Source: Gammaproteobacteria bacterium
GTDB taxonomy: Bacteria; Pseudomonadota; Gammaproteobacteria; UBA1113
Length of the DNA: 27,014 nucleotides
Assembly (NCBI GenBank): GCA_019752835.1
Contig: JAIELR010000038.1
Location: forward strand, 1-27,014
Direction of reading: 5' to 3'
Within the stretch, counting starts at the first letter, position 1, and each line of letters starts with the position of its first letter. The notes beneath the pieces are model-generated. The model was not told where the DNA came from and did no database searches. It saw nothing but the letters and a program-made list of their open reading frames with translations. Positions 22,391 to 27,014 of this stretch are shown one piece after another. The position numbers and the translations under genes were made by a program.

Positions 22391-24391
22391 ATGACCTCTA
22401 CCATTGTTACCTTAAATGCCCGATTTGGGAAAAAACCACCTGTTTTGACCCAGTACAATCAAAATCCCAATCGAGTGGCTATCAAAGGCGATGGGCATGG
22501 GAATTGGCATAATATTCTAGTGGATATGCAAATTCACGGCTTTGTCACGTTGACGGATGAGGAGCTTAATTATTTCGATGCGTTTTATTTAAAGCCGCTC
22601 AAGGCGCTAACAAGAGCGGATATTGAAGAATTTTGGTCAAAGATAAAAGCGATGAAATTCGAAAACGGTGGTTCATATAAGCTTGCGGGGGATTTGACCG
22701 CTGATCGAGGTGATGGCGATCAATGTGATGCCTTTATGTTGATATTGATCCACGAAATGGTCGAAAATGGCATTAGGATAGAATCCGCTCCTCAACTTAC
22801 GGGCATTACGATATCGAATCATTGTCAAACATTTATAGAGGCTTGGAGTAGGAATTTTGCATTCGATACTACATGGAGCGATCGAACGCCAGGAAACCGA
22901 TGCAGTGATATATATTATGTCTCCGATATTACCGTAAATGGTCAGGATAACTCCTTACAAGCATTGGGTTATTTATTAGAAAATAATCTCTTCACACTAG
23001 ACGATTTGAATATCGTCTTACCCAGTTATTTAAAATTGCTTAAACTAATCGATTATTTGATGCCACCCGATAAACAATCTATTGCACTTTTAACGCATGC
23101 TCCTTGTCCGATTGGTAAAGATCAAGAGGAGTGCCAAAAAGCACAAGAAGAACACCGAAAAGAACTAATAGGACAATATCAAAAAATTGCAACCTATATA
23201 GGCGTTTCAGGTTTTGATGACTCCACCCCTATAAGCTTAGCGCGTTCAATTGATGTAATGAACGAACAGTACCAGGAGCTTCTCGGGGATAAAGATAGAC
23301 GCGTAATAGACATTGATAAAGACTCACCTTTATTTCGTTTGATTTGGTCGCGTTGGGGAAGTCGAGATAAAGCTGAGCGGTTAACAAAAGAGGAAAAAAA
23401 CCAAATAAAAGCGACGCATAATGGTTATCCTGTTTATTATATCCATGGTCATGATGGCCCTATATCTGTTCCTCGAGATAAACGCGATTTTGTGATTTCA
23501 CTAGATTCTATCTATGCCAAATCCTTCAGTAGTTATTGGGAGGACTTAATTGTCTTTAGTTGGGATGGTGACGCGCTTGAATTTCAGAAAATTAATGCAA
23601 AGCAAGATAGTCATACTTTCCTTGGGATGCTTCATTCTTATATAAAACAAAAAAACATTAAAGAATTTAAAAAGACGTTAAATACGCTTTCAAGTGAAGA
23701 AGGTTATTTCGATAAAATTGATCTAGAATGGCTTTTTGATAAAGCAAGGACGATAGAGCATGTTGAAACAACCAATATTGTTACCGCATTTTACAATAAA
23801 AACATTGAGCATCTCAATCAATGTAAGGTTTTAGTTTTATATGAAAATGGAGAAGTAAATCTCTCTAATAATAGGGCGGACGCTTTATTACAAGATACTC
23901 GCGAAAATGCCGTAACAAATGAAGCCGACAAAGCAAATTCAAAAGAAAATACCGACCTATTAGCGAAACAGCGCGAAAATACTCCTGCGGATAAAAGTGA
24001 AAAGCGTAAGCCAATTAGTTTAAATAATGAATGCATACCAAATAAAACTCAAAATGATTCTGAACAAAAAACTCCTCTTTTAAAGTCAAAACCTGAGGGC
24101 GTTTTCTTCAATAAGGTGCGCACACCGATTGTTGCGGCAACCACGGTTAGTTGTGCAATCGTTTCGGCGACATTAATGTACAAATTTGGTGTATGTGCAC
24201 TCACCATCGGTATTGCAAGCGTTTATCTACCACCTGTTGCAGCGCTTGTCGCAGCGACTATCCTCGCGATTGGGGCAGCATTAGCAAGTGCTGCTGCAGG
24301 TGGATTGCTTCTTTATGGTTTGTATCGAGGATATAAGGGGTGCACGTCTGTGCCAGACGTGCAAAACGAAACATCTCCAACTTTAACGTAA
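22391..24391 (+). CDS. WipA/WipB-like PPP phosphatase, candidate Dot/Icm effector with membrane hairpin
   Basis: A 666-residue protein. The order of PPP-family metallophosphatase motifs is complete: G33-D-G-H-G (GDxHG), G100-DLTA-DRG107 (GDxxDRG), S142-N-H-C (the GNH motif), T235-H-A-P and I351-H-G-H-D-G. This arrangement, with SNH and HAP variants, resembles the Legionella effectors WipA and WipB, which act on host phosphoproteins. Residues 380-500 are mixed alpha/beta, 500-570 are polar and disordered-looking, and 580-645 form two long hydrophobic segments with a PP turn, followed by a polar tail rich in Ser, Thr and Glu. No Sec signal peptide is present. The stop lies 4 nt from the end of a convergent GTPase gene that shares the hairpin design. 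Secretion is inferred. Confidence 0.75.
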   Translation: MTSTIVTLNARFGKKPPVLTQYNQNPNRVAIKGDGHGNWHNILVDMQIHGFVTLTDEELNYFDAFYLKPLKALTRADIEEFWSKIKAMKFENGGSYKLAGDLTADRGDGDQCDAFMLILIHEMVENGIRIESAPQLTGITISNHCQTFIEAWSRNFAFDTTWSDRTPGNRCSDIYYVSDITVNGQDNSLQALGYLLENNLFTLDDLNIVLPSYLKLLKLIDYLMPPDKQSIALLTHAPCPIGKDQEECQKAQEEHRKELIGQYQKIATYIGVSGFDDSTPISLARSIDVMNEQYQELLGDKDRRVIDIDKDSPLFRLIWSRWGSRDKAERLTKEEKNQIKATHNGYPVYYIHGHDGPISVPRDKRDFVISLDSIYAKSFSSYWEDLIVFSWDGDALEFQKINAKQDSHTFLGMLHSYIKQKNIKEFKKTLNTLSSEEGYFDKIDLEWLFDKARTIEHVETTNIVTAFYNKNIEHLNQCKVLVLYENGEVNLSNNRADALLQDTRENAVTNEADKANSKENTDLLAKQRENTPADKSEKRKPISLNNECIPNKTQNDSEQKTPLLKSKPEGVFFNKVRTPIVAATTVSCAIVSATLMYKFGVCALTIGIASVYLPPVAALVAATILAIGAALASAAAGGLLLYGLYRGYKGCTSVPDVQNETSPTLT

Positions 24392-24395
24392 GGTG

Positions 24396-25262
24396 TTAAA
24401 TCGTAAAGTCTGCATCATTAGATTCTTGTAAATTGAACGGTTTTATTGTCGATGCTGACTGAGGCGCAAAAAAACGTGCTCGACACTCTTGGATAGCCGT
24501 TCCCAGCGCACTCATTAAAAATGCGCTGATCAACCCTGCGCCAAGTCCTGCTGCAATCGCAATAACGGGATTGAGGGTAATTAATCCTACGAATCCTGCC
24601 ACGACTAAACCAACACCTGTTGCAGCCGTACTCGAGGGGACTAAAACTTCAGCCGTGTAATGCGTCTTTTTTGATTTTTCCGCAGAACTTGATGACAGTT
24701 GCGGCTTTGGCTCTTCATTCATTTGGTTATATACAGCCTCAATGCCTCTTTTCTGCTGTGCACTGGTTTCAAAATAAGTCATACTGTTGTCGAATGCATA
24801 TTCTTTTGCCTCTCCTTCAACTGTATAGGTAACAGTCTTATTGGACGTAGTAGGTTTATAATCCGTTTTAGTGGCCACCAATATCAGTTGGAGATTATTT
24901 AAATTCGTATGGTTATTCTCTACGTGCAGTCGCCAATCTTCGATTTTTTCGAAGGTACGCCTATCATTGATATTAAAGCAAAAAATAATGGTATCAAACT
25001 GTTGAAGGTATTCTGCATTCGCAGATTTTTTAAAAGTACCCAAATCTCCAGGTACATCATGAATCCACGATATAATATTACCGTCTACAGATTCTTTTAT
25101 AGCTTTCCGCCTGAGGGGTTCATCAGTTTTATTATAATTAGGGTTGAATGAGTGGCTTGGATAATATAGACAATCCCAGAGCGCCGTTTTACCAACACCA
25201 CGCTCGCCTACCAATAGAATGTTTTTTGTAATTTCTCTATTTTGCTTATTTGTTTTTCCCAT
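24396..25262 (-). CDS. Ras/Rab-like small GTPase with C-terminal membrane hairpin, candidate effector
   Basis: A 288-residue protein. Residues 12-185 form a Ras-superfamily GTPase domain: G1 GERGVGKT (19-26), G3 DVPG (69-72), G4 TKTD (131-134) and G5 ETSA (165-168). Arginine 21 takes the place of Ras Gly12, and Asp73 follows DVPG where Ras has Gln61. There is no CAAX or CC prenylation end. Instead residues 211-258 contain two hydrophobic, Gly/Ala-rich segments that could insert into a membrane, and an acidic tail ends QESNDADFTI. It is closest in style to eukaryotic small GTPases and could act in host vesicle traffic if secreted. GGGGG lies 5 nt before the ATG. It converges on the phosphatase gene with a 4-nt gap. 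Confidence 0.8.
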   Translation of the reverse strand: MGKTNKQNREITKNILLVGERGVGKTALWDCLYYPSHSFNPNYNKTDEPLRRKAIKESVDGNIISWIHDVPGDLGTFKKSANAEYLQQFDTIIFCFNINDRRTFEKIEDWRLHVENNHTNLNNLQLILVATKTDYKPTTSNKTVTYTVEGEAKEYAFDNSMTYFETSAQQKRGIEAVYNQMNEEPKPQLSSSSAEKSKKTHYTAEVLVPSSTAATGVGLVVAGFVGLITLNPVIAIAAGLGAGLISAFLMSALGTAIQECRARFFAPQSASTIKPFNLQESNDADFTI

Positions 25263-25434
25263 GATTCCCCCAGATGACTAAAAATAATGTATGCGCTATC
25301 TGCTTGAAATACTGAAGAAAGCGGAACTTCATCTATAAAATAATTGATGATTATAGGGATTGTAGTCTATTAATCTTACCAAATACTTAAGAAAATATAT
25401 ATTTTTAAGGATTTTGGCGTATAGGAGCGGTTAA
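25263..25434. other. Gap upstream of the GTPase gene
   Basis: AT-rich. On the minus strand a TATAAT lies at 25355-25350, giving a leader of about 80 nt for the GTPase gene, but without a convincing -35. No gene is seen. Confidence 0.4.
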
Positions 25435-25592
25435 TTACTTATTTCGATGTCCGTACACTTTCAGATCCTCAGGCGGCCATTCCTCATATTGTGGCAAGTC
25501 ATCGGTAATCTCATACTAGGGGCTTTTGAACCGAAAAAAATATGCATTTCCGGCCCTCGACCAGGATCTTGATAAAGAGTATCATTACCCAT
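25435..25592 (-). pseudogene. C-terminal remnant of a GFA-family protein
   Basis: The minus strand reads GRGPEMHIFFGSKAP in one frame and then, one frame over, EITDDLPQYEEWPPEDLKV before the TAA at 25435-25437. Joined, this matches the C-terminal part of GFA (glutathione-dependent formaldehyde-activating enzyme-like) proteins, where a tryptophan and tyrosine typically bridge the two pieces. A frameshift or deletion, with a TAG, lies at the junction near 25514-25519. The zinc-binding cysteine region is missing; the gapA leader begins where it should be. Confidence 0.6.
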
Positions 25593-25614
25593 AAATTTGA
25601 AAAAGGAAAATATC

Positions 25615-26625
25615 ATGGTAATACGAGTAGCGATTAATGGTTTTGGGCGCATCGGTCGTAATACATTACGGGCCTTGTATGAGTCCAAAAGACAAGATAT
25701 TAAAGTCGTTGCAGTCAATGACTTAGCTAATATTGAAATGAATGCGCATTTATTGCGTTATGATAGCACGCATGGCCAGTTTAATGGTGATGTACAAATT
25801 GAAGGTAATGATCTGGTTGTGAATGGCGATTTGATACATTTCACGGCTGAGCGCGATCCGGCTAAATTACCTTGGGCTGCTGAGAAGGTTGATGTCGTGT
25901 TTGAATGCACGGGCCTATTTACCACGAAGGAAAAAGCGTCGCAACATATCACCGCTGGAGCAAAAAAAGTTATTATTTCTGCCCCAGGTGGCAAAGATGT
26001 GGATGCGACCATCGTCTTTGGGGTGAATGACAAAACGCTCAAAGCCAGCGACACCGTGATTTCAAATGCCTCATGTACCACCAATTGCCTTGCACCGTTG
26101 GTCAAACCCTTGAATGATAAATTGGGCATAGAGCGCGGGTTAATGACAACCATACATGCCTATACCAATGATCAGGTGTTAGTCGATGCGATTCATAGCG
26201 ATCCACGTCGCGCACGATCAGCAACACAATCCATGATTCCCACCAAAACTGGCGCGGCAGCTGCCGTGGGTTTAGTTTTGCCTGAGCTAAATGGTAAGCT
26301 TGATGGCTTGGCAGTACGTGTGCCTACCTTGAATGTGTCGCTTGTCGACCTGACGTTTACGGCGAAGCGTGATACCACCGTGCAAGAAGTGAATAGCATT
26401 TTAAAACATGCCGCTGATAATGAGTTAAAAGGTATTCTCGTTTATAATACCGAGCCTTTAGTTTCCATCGATTTCAATCATAATCCCGCTTCATCGATTT
26501 TTGATGCGAGCGAAACGCGCGTGATTGGCAATATGGTTAAAGTGATGGCTTGGTATGATAATGAATGGGGCTTTTCCAATCGCATGCTCGATACCTGTGT
26601 TGCTTTTTACGGAGCGAAAAACTAG
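25615..26625 (+). CDS. gapA: Glyceraldehyde-3-phosphate dehydrogenase
   Basis: A 336-residue cytoplasmic glycolytic enzyme that oxidises glyceraldehyde-3-phosphate to 1,3-bisphosphoglycerate with NAD. The dinucleotide-binding start [15 protein letters not shown] is followed by the active-site [14 protein letters not shown] and the phosphate-binding [11 protein letters not shown] segment; the end [14 protein letters not shown] is canonical. I chose ATG 25615, with AAGGA 8 nt upstream; a TTG six codons earlier is open but would include that site. It lies 2 nt before pgk, so the two consecutive enzymes are made from one mRNA. Confidence 0.97.
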   Translation: MVIRVAINGFGRIGRNTLRALYESKRQDIKVVAVNDLANIEMNAHLLRYDSTHGQFNGDVQIEGNDLVVNGDLIHFTAERDPAKLPWAAEKVDVVFECTGLFTTKEKASQHITAGAKKVIISAPGGKDVDATIVFGVNDKTLKASDTVISNASCTTNCLAPLVKPLNDKLGIERGLMTTIHAYTNDQVLVDAIHSDPRRARSATQSMIPTKTGAAAAVGLVLPELNGKLDGLAVRVPTLNVSLVDLTFTAKRDTTVQEVNSILKHAADNELKGILVYNTEPLVSIDFNHNPASSIFDASETRVIGNMVKVMAWYDNEWGFSNRMLDTCVAFYGAKN

Positions 26626-26627
26626 CT

Positions 26628-27014
26628 ATGTTGTCCATCCTATCCATCGATTTACATCATAAACGCGTGATGATCCGTGAAGATTTTAATGTACCACAAA
26701 ATGAAAAGGGGCAAATAACCAGTGATGTGCGCATACGCGCCGCATTGCCCACACTTCGTTATGCCCTGGATCATGGAGCCAAGGTTATATTGTTATCTCA
26801 TTTAGGCCGACCTACTGAAGGCCGCTATGATGCTCAGTATTCCTTAGCGCCCGTTGCTGAAAGATTATCTCAGTTATTGAAGCAGCCGGTTCGTCTCGTC
26901 AAAAACTGGTTAGAAGGCATTGATATTGCAGATGGTGAGGTTGTGCTCTGTGAAAATGTGCGTTTCAATGTTGGTGAGAATGCAGATGATGACGTATTGG
27001 CTCAAAAAATGGCG
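26628..27014 (+). CDS. pgk: Phosphoglycerate kinase, N-terminal part (runs off the window)
   Basis: The first 129 codons of phosphoglycerate kinase, which makes ATP from 1,3-bisphosphoglycerate, the product of GapA. Family blocks are VMIREDFNVPQ (near residues 14-24), DVRIRAALPTL, VILLSHLGRPTEG and VVLCENVRFN. The frame is open to the last base. The ATG lies 2 nt after the gapA stop without its own strong ribosome site, which suggests coupled translation. Confidence 0.95.
   Translation, partial: MLSILSIDLHHKRVMIREDFNVPQNEKGQITSDVRIRAALPTLRYALDHGAKVILLSHLGRPTEGRYDAQYSLAPVAERLSQLLKQPVRLVKNWLEGIDIADGEVVLCENVRFNVGENADDDVLAQKMA

Noticed and set aside
22240..22391. PmrA-type regulatory box before the phosphatase gene
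   Set aside because: No paired CTTAA direct repeats with proper spacing found.
25569..25597. TTGATA-N17-TAAATT as gapA promoter
   Set aside because: Transcription would start within the ribosome site, leaving too short a leader; the true promoter is probably further upstream.

Overview
The window looks like chromosome of an AT-rich gammaproteobacterium of the order Legionellales, from the Legionella/Coxiella relatives. Three things point there: tandem porins of the Legionella major outer-membrane-protein type, a predicted PPP phosphatase of the WipA/WipB type beside a eukaryote-like small GTPase, and an MFS transporter of the type common in Legionella and Coxiella. This placement comes from reading the proteins, not from a database search.

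Layout. Positions 1-274 hold the end of a frameshifted, unrecognised gene. Positions 340-8018 (+) form one tight run: MFS transporter, ribF, ileS, lspA, fkpB and an APC amino-acid permease, with gaps of 5 nt or less or short overlaps. Smg follows with its own extended -10 promoter. Positions 8770-11852 are a beta-lactamase patch: an AmpC-like gene (-), a decayed fragment of a second AmpC-like gene (-), a Nudix hydrolase (+) and a class A enzyme (+). Positions 12005-15681 (-) hold a small Cys-containing secreted protein and three paralogous porins. uvrD (+) follows. Positions 18196-18945 are packed with palindromic repeats. Positions 18911-19770 (-) hold toxin-antitoxin-like genes: an RHH-like protein, DUF2442, an AbrB-type antitoxin and a PIN toxin cut to 12 codons. 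Positions 19908-22123 (+) pair an M20 metallopeptidase with arginine N-succinyltransferase. Positions 22391-25262 hold two convergent candidate type IV effectors. The window closes with a GFA-family remnant (-), then gapA and the start of pgk (+).

The most striking observation is in ribF. A 128-bp imperfect palindrome lies in frame inside the riboflavin-kinase half and adds about 43 residues to a protein that would otherwise have the normal length of about 313. This resembles the protein-coding palindromic elements known from Rickettsia. Part of its arm (15 identical bases) recurs in an intergenic palindrome between two porin genes. The window carries several further palindrome families: REP-like units 9-12 nt behind two stop codons, an inverted pair of 73-bp units with compensatory stem changes, a 77-bp AT-rich palindrome and a multi-hairpin block before the phosphatase gene.

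The second notable feature is the tail-to-tail phosphatase/GTPase pair. Both proteins end in a hydrophobic hairpin that could anchor them in a host membrane. The GTPase lacks the usual glycine and glutamine at the positions matching Ras G12 and Q61. No rRNA, tRNA, CRISPR array or intact insertion sequence was seen.
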